Assembly: GCF_000172635.2 (NCBI RefSeq)
Contig: NC_018632.1
Span: 3,472,001-3,536,000, forward strand
Direction of reading: 5' to 3'
Length of the DNA: 64,000 nt
Origin: Alteromonas macleodii ATCC 27126
GTDB taxonomy: Bacteria; Pseudomonadota; Gammaproteobacteria; Enterobacterales; Alteromonadaceae
The notes beneath the pieces are model-generated. The model searched no databases, was not told the origin of the DNA, and saw only the letters and a program-made list of their open reading frames with translations. A program made the translations under genes and the position numbers. Positions 55,486 through 62,933 of this stretch are shown here, piece by piece (position 1 is the first letter of the stretch; every line of letters begins with the position of its first letter).

Positions 55486-56583
55486 ATGATTAAATTTATC
55501 ACATTTTTCATCTTCGCCGCCTTCAGCGTTTTCACGCATTCACACGAACTGAGTAACGGCTACTTAACGCTTAAAAACGATTCAAATAACACTTTGTCTG
55601 GCGAGCTTTTGCTAAAGCCTGAAGATATAGGACAAGCAGCAGGGCTAGATGGCAATAATGACGGTAATTTGACCTGGGGTGAAGTCAACAGAAACCACAC
55701 TATGGCGAACGACTATATCCAAAACCACCTAGTGATTCGAGATAGCGAAACGCGATGTACGGTTAGTATTGTTCCCCCTTCTATACGAGATATATCTGCA
55801 GAGTCATTACTGGTATACCCGCTGTCGGTGAATTGCGTATATGTAAACGAAGTATCGATACAATACACTGGCATAGTTAGCGATTTTCCCACCCACAAGC
55901 TCCTCACAACGGTAACGTTAAACGATCACACAAGTGTTTATGTGCTAAGTGATGAACGCTCTTTTATCACTGCTTCTGCTACAGGAAACAGCTGGATTTC
56001 GCAGTTTGGGGAAATGGTTTATCAGGGAATTTGGCACATTTTCATTGGACTAGACCATATACTGTTTTTGGTTGCTACGTTGCTCACCGTTAATCTTTAC
56101 AGGGAAAATAAGAGCTGGGTGAAAGAGCAAAGCAAAAAGCACATTATAAAAAGCACGGTGATATTGGTAAGCACGTTTACGTTAGCGCACTCGATTACAT
56201 TAACTGCCACAGCACTGGATTTTATTACGCTAGATAGCCGTATTGTTGAGCTAGGCATTGCTATATCAGTGGCTATAACTGCGCTTAACAATGTGTACCC
56301 TATCATCATGCGTTTAGGATTTATTACCTTTGGGTTCGGCCTACTCCATGGAATGGGATTTGCGAGCGTGTTTGGCGACCTTAACGCCCAGTCGGGCAGC
56401 TTGGTAATGAATGTATTCGCTTTTAATGTAGGGGTAGAGCTGGGCCAACTTGCCATAGTTACGCTGCTATTGCCCTTACTCATCTTACTTAGAAACGTAA
56501 GGTTATATTCAAAAGCCATAATGCCAATTGCATCGTCAGCAATCGCGGTAGTAGCGATTAATTGGACGCTTCAGCGTTGGTAA
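55486..56583 (+). CDS. HupE/UreJ-family membrane protein with EF-hand loop
   Basis: About 365 residues. A signal-like helix is followed by a periplasmic N-terminal domain containing the perfect EF-hand-type loop DGNNDGNLTWGE (D-x-N-x-D-G-x-L-x-x-x-E). Then come six or seven membrane helices with the His-rich HupE/UreJ motifs GIWHIFIGLDHILFL, TFTLAHSITLTATAL and FGFGLLHGMGFASVFG. Members of this family are thought to move nickel or related metals. An in-frame ATG at 55435 overlapping the upstream gene is possible, but the ATG at 55486 gives the natural signal peptide. Last gene of the DUF4331 operon. Confidence 0.85.
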   Translation: MIKFITFFIFAAFSVFTHSHELSNGYLTLKNDSNNTLSGELLLKPEDIGQAAGLDGNNDGNLTWGEVNRNHTMANDYIQNHLVIRDSETRCTVSIVPPSIRDISAESLLVYPLSVNCVYVNEVSIQYTGIVSDFPTHKLLTTVTLNDHTSVYVLSDERSFITASATGNSWISQFGEMVYQGIWHIFIGLDHILFLVATLLTVNLYRENKSWVKEQSKKHIIKSTVILVSTFTLAHSITLTATALDFITLDSRIVELGIAISVAITALNNVYPIIMRLGFITFGFGLLHGMGFASVFGDLNAQSGSLVMNVFAFNVGVELGQLAIVTLLLPLLILLRNVRLYSKAIMPIASSAIAVVAINWTLQRW

Positions 56584-56678
56584 AAGTGTGCGTTCTGTTG
56601 ATTAATAAGAAATAGATAAAGCAAAATACGCTTTTGAACAATCTTTCGGCACTTAATCACAAAAAGCTTAAAAAGTTG

Positions 56679-56706
56679 TTGTATAGGCGCGCCGCATCGC
56701 TATAAT
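56679..56706 (+). promoter_or_regulatory. Sigma-70 promoter of tRNA-Leu
   Basis: A consensus -10 TATAAT at 56701-56706 and a -35-like TTGTAT at 56679-56684 with a 16-base spacer, 37 bases before the mature tRNA. Confidence 0.7.
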
Positions 56707-56743
56707 GCCATGCATCAACACCACGTTGATAACCATACACAAT

Positions 56744-56830
56744 GCCAGTGTGATGGAATTGGTAGACATGACGGATTCAAAATCCGTTGCTAGCGATAGC
56801 GTGGCGGTTCAAGTCCGCCCACTGGTACCA
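56744..56830 (+). tRNA. tRNA-Leu (anticodon CAA)
   Basis: 87-base class II tRNA. Acceptor arms GCCAGTG / CACTGGT (one G-T pair) with encoded ACCA end. The anticodon stem ACGGA / TCCGT surrounds the loop TTCAAAA, giving anticodon CAA (reads UUG). A long variable arm based on GCTAGCG / TAGCG follows, and the T-arm contains GGTTCAAGTCC. It lies between the HupE-like gene and the McrBC operon. Confidence 0.97.
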
Positions 56831-56857
56831 TCTTCTTCTTTGTAGAAGTAGATACTG

Positions 56858-56883
56858 AAACCGACTTTTGAGTCGGTTTTTTT
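56858..56883 (+). terminator. Terminator of tRNA-Leu
   Basis: A nine-base perfect stem AAACCGACT / AGTCGGTTT with a four-base loop and a T-run, 28 bases after the tRNA. Confidence 0.92.
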
Positions 56884-57022
56884 GCGTCTGGAAGAAAGTT
56901 TTTGCTACGTACCATATTAGAACAACTACTACTCCGGTGCAGTTCCCTCTATTAGCATAGTTATTCTTTAGTTAGCGATTCATGTCTCACGATTTTTTAC
57001 GCTACTTGTTATCGAAATGTCG

Positions 57023-58303
57023 TTAAAAAAGTATAGGCGCGTTTATTCGGAGCTCATCTTTGTCTAGATCGTAAGGGACTACGTGTAAAAGTAAACCTGG
57101 TTTAAATTCAAATGATGGAAGAGATTCAAGAAAATTTTCATTTTTAGGATAAATAAGCACTAGAGAGCCCTGCCCTTTGAGATACTTCTCACCGTAAGCG
57201 AATAACTGATACATATCTGATTGTGCTAGATAATATTTGTCTTTCGATGTATTAAGATTTTCGTTAATTATCTTCCACTTAGTATCAGCAATAACAGCTA
57301 TCTCACCATTGTCATAAATAGCGATATCTGGGCGCAAGTTGAACCAATTCTGTCCATTATGGCTTGTGAGTGACTCTCCTTTTATTTGGCCTTTTACTGA
57401 GAACCGACTCGGTAATAATTTGCTTAGTTTCTTCTCTACATATCGCTCAAACAAGACTTCCATAGGAAACAAAAATGATACCCCCTCCGTATTGCCCGAC
57501 ATGGTAAGCGGAGACTCGTTGAAAAGTATTAATTTGCACCAGGATTCTAAATTTCGATAGTGAGTTAGATTTCTGTCCTTCGACCAACGCTTAAAATCTT
57601 CATTGTGGTTATTTGATTTATTCATACCATCAAAGGCAAAGATAAGTTCTCTCGCTAGACGCTGATTTTGTGAACTTCTTGTCCATCTCGAAACAATATT
57701 AACAGCAGACAAAATAAGCCTGTTTTCAGCTCTATTAACAGAAAAAGTATCGTAGGAAATTTGAAAGATATGATCTCTTCCGGGCCGTTGTCGCATCTGT
57801 TTGACTGTGTTCAACCGTCCTTTCAAAAAGCTTCTTTGAGCATCAACACGTTGATATTCACTACGCAAACCTTTTTTTAGTAGAAGAGAAACCTGTGACA
57901 AAAACTGTGAGATCAGCACTTCAATTAGTGGCTGATTTACCACTTGAAGATGGGCATTATTGAATTGCTCTAGCTTTAGATTTTCAACAACTGCCAACAT
58001 TTTCAGTAGCGTTTTTCTTGAGGCCTCTATTGACGTTCGGTCACTGTAGATTTTCGGTAAAATCTCTATACGTGTACCGCACGGAGTGTCAAGTACACCG
58101 ACAAAGTTAACAACTTGCAACGCGAGCTTCTTACCCATTCGCTTTACACGAACAAGCTCTCTACCAGCTATGCTTAAGCCGTTACTCATCAACCAATTAA
58201 ACGCCGAAGTCGAGACTTCTGCATGATTAAGGTTAGTATCGTCACCGGTTTCCACCAGTAATCCATACTCTTTTACCTGAACATAGGATTTAACGTGGTT
58301 CAT
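57023..58303 (-). CDS. mcrC: McrC, nuclease subunit of McrBC type IV restriction
   Basis: 426 residues. The N-terminal domain (about 1-200) binds the McrB ring and carries KLALQVVNFVGVLDTPCGTRIEILPKIY. The C-terminal part is a PD-(D/E)xK nuclease: Asp326 in LRPDIAIYDNGE, then Asp340 and Lys342 in VIADTKWK, followed by QMYQLFAYGEKYL. All catalytic residues are present, so the enzyme looks active. The start overlaps the mcrB end by 14 bases. With McrB it should cut DNA containing modified cytosine or a related modification. Confidence 0.95.
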   Translation of the reverse strand: MNHVKSYVQVKEYGLLVETGDDTNLNHAEVSTSAFNWLMSNGLSIAGRELVRVKRMGKKLALQVVNFVGVLDTPCGTRIEILPKIYSDRTSIEASRKTLLKMLAVVENLKLEQFNNAHLQVVNQPLIEVLISQFLSQVSLLLKKGLRSEYQRVDAQRSFLKGRLNTVKQMRQRPGRDHIFQISYDTFSVNRAENRLILSAVNIVSRWTRSSQNQRLARELIFAFDGMNKSNNHNEDFKRWSKDRNLTHYRNLESWCKLILFNESPLTMSGNTEGVSFLFPMEVLFERYVEKKLSKLLPSRFSVKGQIKGESLTSHNGQNWFNLRPDIAIYDNGEIAVIADTKWKIINENLNTSKDKYYLAQSDMYQLFAYGEKYLKGQGSLVLIYPKNENFLESLPSFEFKPGLLLHVVPYDLDKDELRINAPILF

Positions 58304-60788
58304 AACACGCTATATAGGCATCTGGATTGGTTAAAGCGTAATCATTTCTTATAAATGCTTGCACTCCATTGGGTTCCCACTCACTTCCCATTAGTTCTGC
58401 AATTTCACTTGTAGAATATTTCTCGATAATGAATCTATGGTCTTTTTCAGCCTTATTACTTGGGGCTTTGAGATGATCCCCTAAAACTTGTCCAACCCGT
58501 TCCCAGTCTTCAAAGAAATACTCTTCCAATAGCGGCAAGATTTGAAGTTCAAATATTTCCCCTAACTTCTCAATAGTCGGCTCAGTAATAAGAGGAAGAA
58601 AAAAACTGTGGCCTATGGTGTGCTCTCGATCGAACAACAATTCGATTCGTTGATTAATTGCTTTAGCTAGGCGCGAAATATCAATTCCCTGAATTTTGGG
58701 GATTGATTTGAGTACCTCATAGTCAGGCATCATTTCAACAAATTCAAACCGCCGCCGAAGCGCAATGTCTACCTGAGCTAACGACTTATCAGCAGTATTC
58801 ATTGTTCCAAGTAGATAGAGGTTTGAAGGCACACTAAATGGCTTTTTGGTATACGGAAGAGTCACGGATAAAGCATCTGGTTCACCTGCTCTTTTACTCG
58901 GCTCAATCAAAGTAATTAACTCACCAAAAATGTTGGCTATATTCCCTCGATTAATTTCGTCGATAATCAGTACCCTATTGTCACTGGACACCCGATCACC
59001 AAAAGAAAGTCCATTATCAATAATATAGGCAACTAGTTGAGCCAATAAATTGCTGTAACCATTAACTAGATATTTCTCTAAGTTCGTTTCTACTTTGTCG
59101 AATAACGTCTTATTTTTTATGTCTTCTATAGTACCTTTGCCATTTTTCACCAAGTCAACGAGCTCATTAATAATACTCATTGGTAACGGTAACCGAGAGC
59201 CATTAGGTTTCTTGAACTCAATGATTTCACTACTTATCGACGTAACTGCGTAACCAGAGATGTTTGATCCAACCGCTAAACTGCCTTTTTCTTCTCTCCC
59301 GGTCAGTAAAGCCTGTAGTTTTATTAAATCTAGAGTTGGGGGCTTTAAACTATAAATAGTTTGTTGCGAGAGATTTTTACTGAATAGCTCACTTGTTGGT
59401 AGAGACGGGGAATAAACTTTTAACCATCGTACTTTTCTTAGCTGGCAATAATGACCAGTTTCATTTTCTTCGAAGTAATATTCACTAGTCACTTCAGCTA
59501 TGGCTCTAAACTTTTGGTTTCCATCTGAAACAATGACTAAATCGCCAACATTCATATGGTTTTTAAAGTAGTTGATAGAAGTTACGTTGTAATCGTAGCT
59601 TTCGTTGTCTATCGTAAAGCCAGCATCACGGTATAGTTTAGTAATCTCTTTTCTGGAATCTGCTCCCGAAAAGTCTATCGTACCGCCATAACCTAAAGCG
59701 ATATAATTATGTTCAATACAATGATCATAAACATATGCATCCTCACCTTGGGTGTTGCCTAAGGACATTTTCCAAACGTTCCGACTTGAGACATCGATAG
59801 AGAGATCACTCTCTTCAGTCACAACACGCGAGGATGCAGCATCGCACATTTGCTTAAAAATACCTTCTTCTATGTCATAGCTTATTTTGCCATTTTCATC
59901 GGTATTAGCTTTGATGCCTTCAACAAAATCTTCGTAGCTAAAGCTCTGGTGAAAAGTAACAAAATTTATTCGATTAGATTTTACAAGCTCATCAAATCGC
60001 TGTTTTAAAGCAGTTCTGTTTTTTATATTTGTGGCCCAGAACTTTGGTTCAATGATCTCAATTGCTTTGCTTATTGTGGAATAAGTTTTTCCCGTTCCTG
60101 GTGGCCCATAAAGAATTGTATTAAGCGCTGCGGAAGATTTACTTGTTTGATAATGCTTTTCGTCATCATCATCATCATCATCGTCATCGTCAAGGAGTAA
60201 CATTGCTTTATGCTGCTTATACACGTCAAAGCCATATTCGATAACGTTTTTGCTTCCACGCTCAGCCATCAGTAATCGATATGCTTCTGGAAAAGTTGCT
60301 TTGGGTTTATTACTTATCTGTCGTAACGATTCAAGTTTGAATATATTTAAAAGGGCTGGGGTTCCCTGATTTTGATAAAGAAAAGCAACTTTCCATTTGA
60401 GTGTATCCCCCAAATCAATATTATCAATACCTTCAAGATCATCTGCCCCTACTAGTCTAATAATATCGATTAATTTAGCTTTTACGTTTTCAAAAGCGTC
60501 TTCTTCTGAATTACCAAACCGGCTAACCCAAGAATAAAGCTCTCCGTGAGAGATGTGCTTCCTGTTACCTTTGGGCGGTTGTTTTCGCTTATAAATTCCA
60601 AATTTAGAAGCATCACCTCCTCTGATCGATCCTAATTCACGCGTTTTATGCTCTAACCAATAGGCAAAAGTGTCATTATTATCTACATCAATATATTCTT
60701 CTAACGTCAACTGGCTAATCTTTTCAACTGGCCAGCGCTCGAGGAATTGGTTTAGTAGGCTTTTTTGTTCTTCTAATGAAATTTCCAT
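58290..60788 (-). CDS. mcrB: McrB, GTPase subunit, with EVE-like domain inserted in the AAA+ module
   Basis: 832 residues. The N-terminal region (about 1-198) is unlike E. coli McrB's methyl-binding domain and is unassigned. A run of ten Asp (200-209) follows. The AAA+ module starts with Walker A ILYGPPGTGKT (225-235). After FHQSFSYEDFVEGIK comes an insert (about 335-470) with VWKMSLGN, YIALGYGG, NVGDLVIVSDGN and YCQLRKVRWL, matching the pattern of EVE/PUA-like modified-base readers. Walker B is VLIIDEINRGN (Asp610-Glu611), then the GTPase signature MNTADKS and the arginine-finger block IALRRRFEF. Probably the modified-base recognition arm sits inside the motor. A/T-rich compared with neighbours by eye. 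Confidence 0.93.
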   Translation of the reverse strand: MEISLEEQKSLLNQFLERWPVEKISQLTLEEYIDVDNNDTFAYWLEHKTRELGSIRGGDASKFGIYKRKQPPKGNRKHISHGELYSWVSRFGNSEEDAFENVKAKLIDIIRLVGADDLEGIDNIDLGDTLKWKVAFLYQNQGTPALLNIFKLESLRQISNKPKATFPEAYRLLMAERGSKNVIEYGFDVYKQHKAMLLLDDDDDDDDDDEKHYQTSKSSAALNTILYGPPGTGKTYSTISKAIEIIEPKFWATNIKNRTALKQRFDELVKSNRINFVTFHQSFSYEDFVEGIKANTDENGKISYDIEEGIFKQMCDAASSRVVTEESDLSIDVSSRNVWKMSLGNTQGEDAYVYDHCIEHNYIALGYGGTIDFSGADSRKEITKLYRDAGFTIDNESYDYNVTSINYFKNHMNVGDLVIVSDGNQKFRAIAEVTSEYYFEENETGHYCQLRKVRWLKVYSPSLPTSELFSKNLSQQTIYSLKPPTLDLIKLQALLTGREEKGSLAVGSNISGYAVTSISSEIIEFKKPNGSRLPLPMSIINELVDLVKNGKGTIEDIKNKTLFDKVETNLEKYLVNGYSNLLAQLVAYIIDNGLSFGDRVSSDNRVLIIDEINRGNIANIFGELITLIEPSKRAGEPDALSVTLPYTKKPFSVPSNLYLLGTMNTADKSLAQVDIALRRRFEFVEMMPDYEVLKSIPKIQGIDISRLAKAINQRIELLFDREHTIGHSFFLPLITEPTIEKLGEIFELQILPLLEEYFFEDWERVGQVLGDHLKAPSNKAEKDHRFIIEKYSTSEIAELMGSEWEPNGVQAFIRNDYALTNPDAYIACYEPR
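60162..60191 (-). repeat. GAT/GAC triplet tract in mcrB
   Basis: Ten consecutive Asp codons, seven of the first nine being GAT in sequence order with interspersed GAC, encode residues 200-209. A triplet tract like this can gain or lose units without breaking the frame. Confidence 0.85.
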
Positions 60789-61234
60789 TACTGAGAAAAG
60801 TCCCTATTTTAATTGCAACATACTAACTTCGTTTCTTTGAACATAGCAATGCAGTGCTTTCAGCTTATTCTATTGCAAGCTACTTTTTAATCTATATACA
60901 GCCGCATTTCTTATATCCAGCTTCCCATTCTTTAAAGCGTTGTTCTAGAACTTTTTCGGCTCTCTTCTATGGCTAAAGGATCCAATCTTATGGTCACCCT
61001 TAAAGCCCTCAATCTCCTTAAACGAATGACTCTTTGTTATTTAACGCAGTAGTACTATAAAGGCAACTCACTTTCTTTAATCACTTAACCAATTGATTCA
61101 AAATAAATTTATACAATATCCCGTTATTCCCCAACATGGTTACCAAAACACCACTAGTTGTTTAAAGTTTAAAGGTCACTAAAATAAACCACCAGTAAGC
61201 AATAAGCTTTATTCAATTTTTTTGGAGTTTTGAG
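60789..61234. other. Gene-free interval upstream of mcrB with possible gene remnants
   Basis: About 445 A/T-rich bases between mcrB and mdaB. No intact gene. On the minus strand a short frame ending at 60892 reads RAEKVLEQRFKEWEAGYKKCGCI, and an overlapping frame upstream (to about 61050) reads SFKEIEGFKGDHKIGSFSH before stops; they look protein-like and could be the decayed 3' part of a lost gene. No copy of the tRNA-Leu 3' end, which would mark an attachment site, was found. The region must also hold the promoters of mcrB and mdaB. Confidence 0.35.
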
Positions 61235-61831
61235 ATGACCACAACAAAGACAGGCAATGTGCTAATTATTAATGCACACCAGTATTACCCTTTTTCAGAA
61301 GGCAAGTTAAACGCATCTTTTGTCGATAAAGCAGTAACGCTGCTTGAAGCTAAAGGCTATAACACTCGCGTAGTGACAATGGCCGAAGCGCACGACGTTG
61401 AAGAACAGTTGGCCCATCATCAGTGGGCTGACATCGTTTTTCTACAGGCACCAATCAATTGGATGGGTGTGCCATGGTCTTTCAAAAAGTACATGGATGA
61501 AGTTTACACTGCGGGCATGGGTGGCGCCTTATGTGCTGGCGATGGTCGCGTTGCCGAATCACCGAAGAAAAACTACGGCACAGGCGGTACGCTTACCAAC
61601 GTTAAATACATGATGTCTTTAACCTTCAATGCACCAGAAGAGTCATTCAACGACAGCGAAGAGTTTTTTGAAGGTAAATCTGTAGACGATTTACTGTTTC
61701 CAATGCATATGAACTTCAAGTTCTTTGGCATGAAGCCAATGGAAACTTTCGCTAGCTTTGACGTGATGAAAAACGCCGATGTGGAAAACGATTTCAAACG
61801 TTTTGAAGCTCACATTCACAAGCATTTTTAA
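61235..61831 (+). CDS. mdaB: MdaB-like NAD(P)H:quinone oxidoreductase
   Basis: 198-residue flavodoxin-fold FAD enzyme that reduces quinones by two electrons, protecting against redox-cycling. [19 protein letters not shown] is the nucleotide phosphate loop region, [31 protein letters not shown] the MdaB signature, and [23 protein letters not shown] the isoalloxazine contact. Ribosome site TTGGAG. The stop lies nine bases before the peroxiredoxin-like gene, so the pair forms an operon for oxidative or electrophile stress. Confidence 0.94.
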   Translation: MTTTKTGNVLIINAHQYYPFSEGKLNASFVDKAVTLLEAKGYNTRVVTMAEAHDVEEQLAHHQWADIVFLQAPINWMGVPWSFKKYMDEVYTAGMGGALCAGDGRVAESPKKNYGTGGTLTNVKYMMSLTFNAPEESFNDSEEFFEGKSVDDLLFPMHMNFKFFGMKPMETFASFDVMKNADVENDFKRFEAHIHKHF

Positions 61832-61840
61832 GGAACTATC

Positions 61841-62383
61841 ATGGCTACTGAATACACCAATAAGTTACATGCAGGCTCTGCTTTTCCAGATGTTTCAGCA
61901 AAGCTGTTAAATGGCGACACTAAAAAGTTAGCGACACCTGAGAACGGTCTTGACTGGAAAATGGTGGTGATTTACCGAGGGCAGCATTGTCCACTTTGCA
62001 CTCGATACCTCAATCAACTCGAAAGTGTTAGAGGATATCTTGCCGAAACTGGTGTAGATCTCATTGCAGTGTCTGGCGACAGTAAAGCGCAGCTTGAAAG
62101 TCACCTGCCTAGATTGGATATCAACTTTCCTATTGCGTACGGCTTAACGGTGGAGCAAATGGAGGAGTTAGGCGTTTATATCTCTGATCCAAGATCGCCT
62201 CAAGAAACTGATCACCCGTTTTCCGAACCCGCGCTGTTTGTTGTGAACAATGAAGGTCTTGTGCACGTCGCAGATATTTCTAACAATCCATTTGTTAGAC
62301 CTGAATTAGAGACATTAGTAAGTGGTTTGGGCTGGATTCGTAATCCTGATAACAACTACCCTATTCGCGGTATGCACAAATAA
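61841..62383 (+). CDS. Peroxiredoxin-like (AhpC/TSA-family) protein
   Basis: 180-residue thioredoxin-fold protein. The active site VIYRGQHCPLCTRYLNQL has a CxxC rather than the single peroxidatic Cys with Thr/Pro context of AhpC, so it may be a thiol-disulfide oxidoreductase or an atypical peroxiredoxin. LIAVSGDSKAQLESHLPRLDINFPIAYG follows the peroxiredoxin fold. No signal peptide. Ribosome site AAGGA. Co-transcribed with mdaB. Confidence 0.87.
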   Translation: MATEYTNKLHAGSAFPDVSAKLLNGDTKKLATPENGLDWKMVVIYRGQHCPLCTRYLNQLESVRGYLAETGVDLIAVSGDSKAQLESHLPRLDINFPIAYGLTVEQMEELGVYISDPRSPQETDHPFSEPALFVVNNEGLVHVADISNNPFVRPELETLVSGLGWIRNPDNNYPIRGMHK

Positions 62384-62394
62384 GCGCACTTATG

Positions 62395-62430
62395 AAGTTA
62401 GTGTCATGGCTACTTGACGCTAACTTTATT
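62395..62430 (+). terminator. Terminator of the mdaB operon
   Basis: A twelve-base stem AAGTTAGTGTCA / TGACGCTAACTT (one wobble pair) with an eight-base loop, followed by TTTATTAT, 11 bases after the stop. Confidence 0.75.
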
Positions 62431-62573
62431 ATCTCGGCGCATACGCTTACTTATATTTGTCCTTTCACACCTGCAGACCAATTTAGAAACAATCTTTATT
62501 TGATTTTTATAGCGTAAACATTATATTAACGCTCGTCGAAAATTCGACATTCAAAATCAGAAAGGGAAATATA

Positions 62574-62930
62574 ATGAAAAAAATAATTGGACTAGCTGCT
62601 GCAAGCCTTATTCTTACCTCAGGTTGTGCCACCATTCTTACCGAAGAAACACACAAAATAAACGTTACGACAACTAGCGGTGAAACGACTACAGTTACTG
62701 TTGACGGCATGTCTCAAACAGTGCCTGGCGTGGTTACTGTTAAGAAAGAGAACAAAGATAAAGTGCTAGTTGCTGACGATGCAAAATGTACCGACGTTAA
62801 CCTGAACAAAGAAGTTGAATCTGCGTTTTTTATCAACATTCTTAGTGGCGGTGTATTCGGTTCGTCTACCGATTACGGCTCAGACAAAATGTGGAAATAC
62901 CAAGATTCAGTAAGCGTACCTTGTAAATAA
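62574..62930 (+). CDS. Small lipoprotein
   Basis: 118 residues. A lipoprotein signal (MKKIIGLAAASLILTSGC, lipobox LTSGC, Cys18) is followed by a Thr-rich beta-stranded region (INVTTTSGETTTVTVDG, PEGA-like: TVPGVVTVKKENKDK). A C-terminal segment FFINILSGGVFGSSTDYGSDKMWKY follows; such a glycine-rich helix is common in small proteobacterial envelope lipoproteins. Two cysteines in the mature part. Its stop is three bases before the DUF4105 gene, so they form an operon. Function unknown. Confidence 0.85.
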   Translation: MKKIIGLAAASLILTSGCATILTEETHKINVTTTSGETTTVTVDGMSQTVPGVVTVKKENKDKVLVADDAKCTDVNLNKEVESAFFINILSGGVFGSSTDYGSDKMWKYQDSVSVPCK

Positions 62931-62933
62931 GAT

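Noticed and set aside
60789..61234. Attachment site matching the tRNA-Leu 3' end
   Set aside because: I looked for a second copy of the T-arm and acceptor sequence (GGTTCAAGTCCGCC and CACTGGTACCA) and found none; GGTTACCA near 61139 is too short and inexact.
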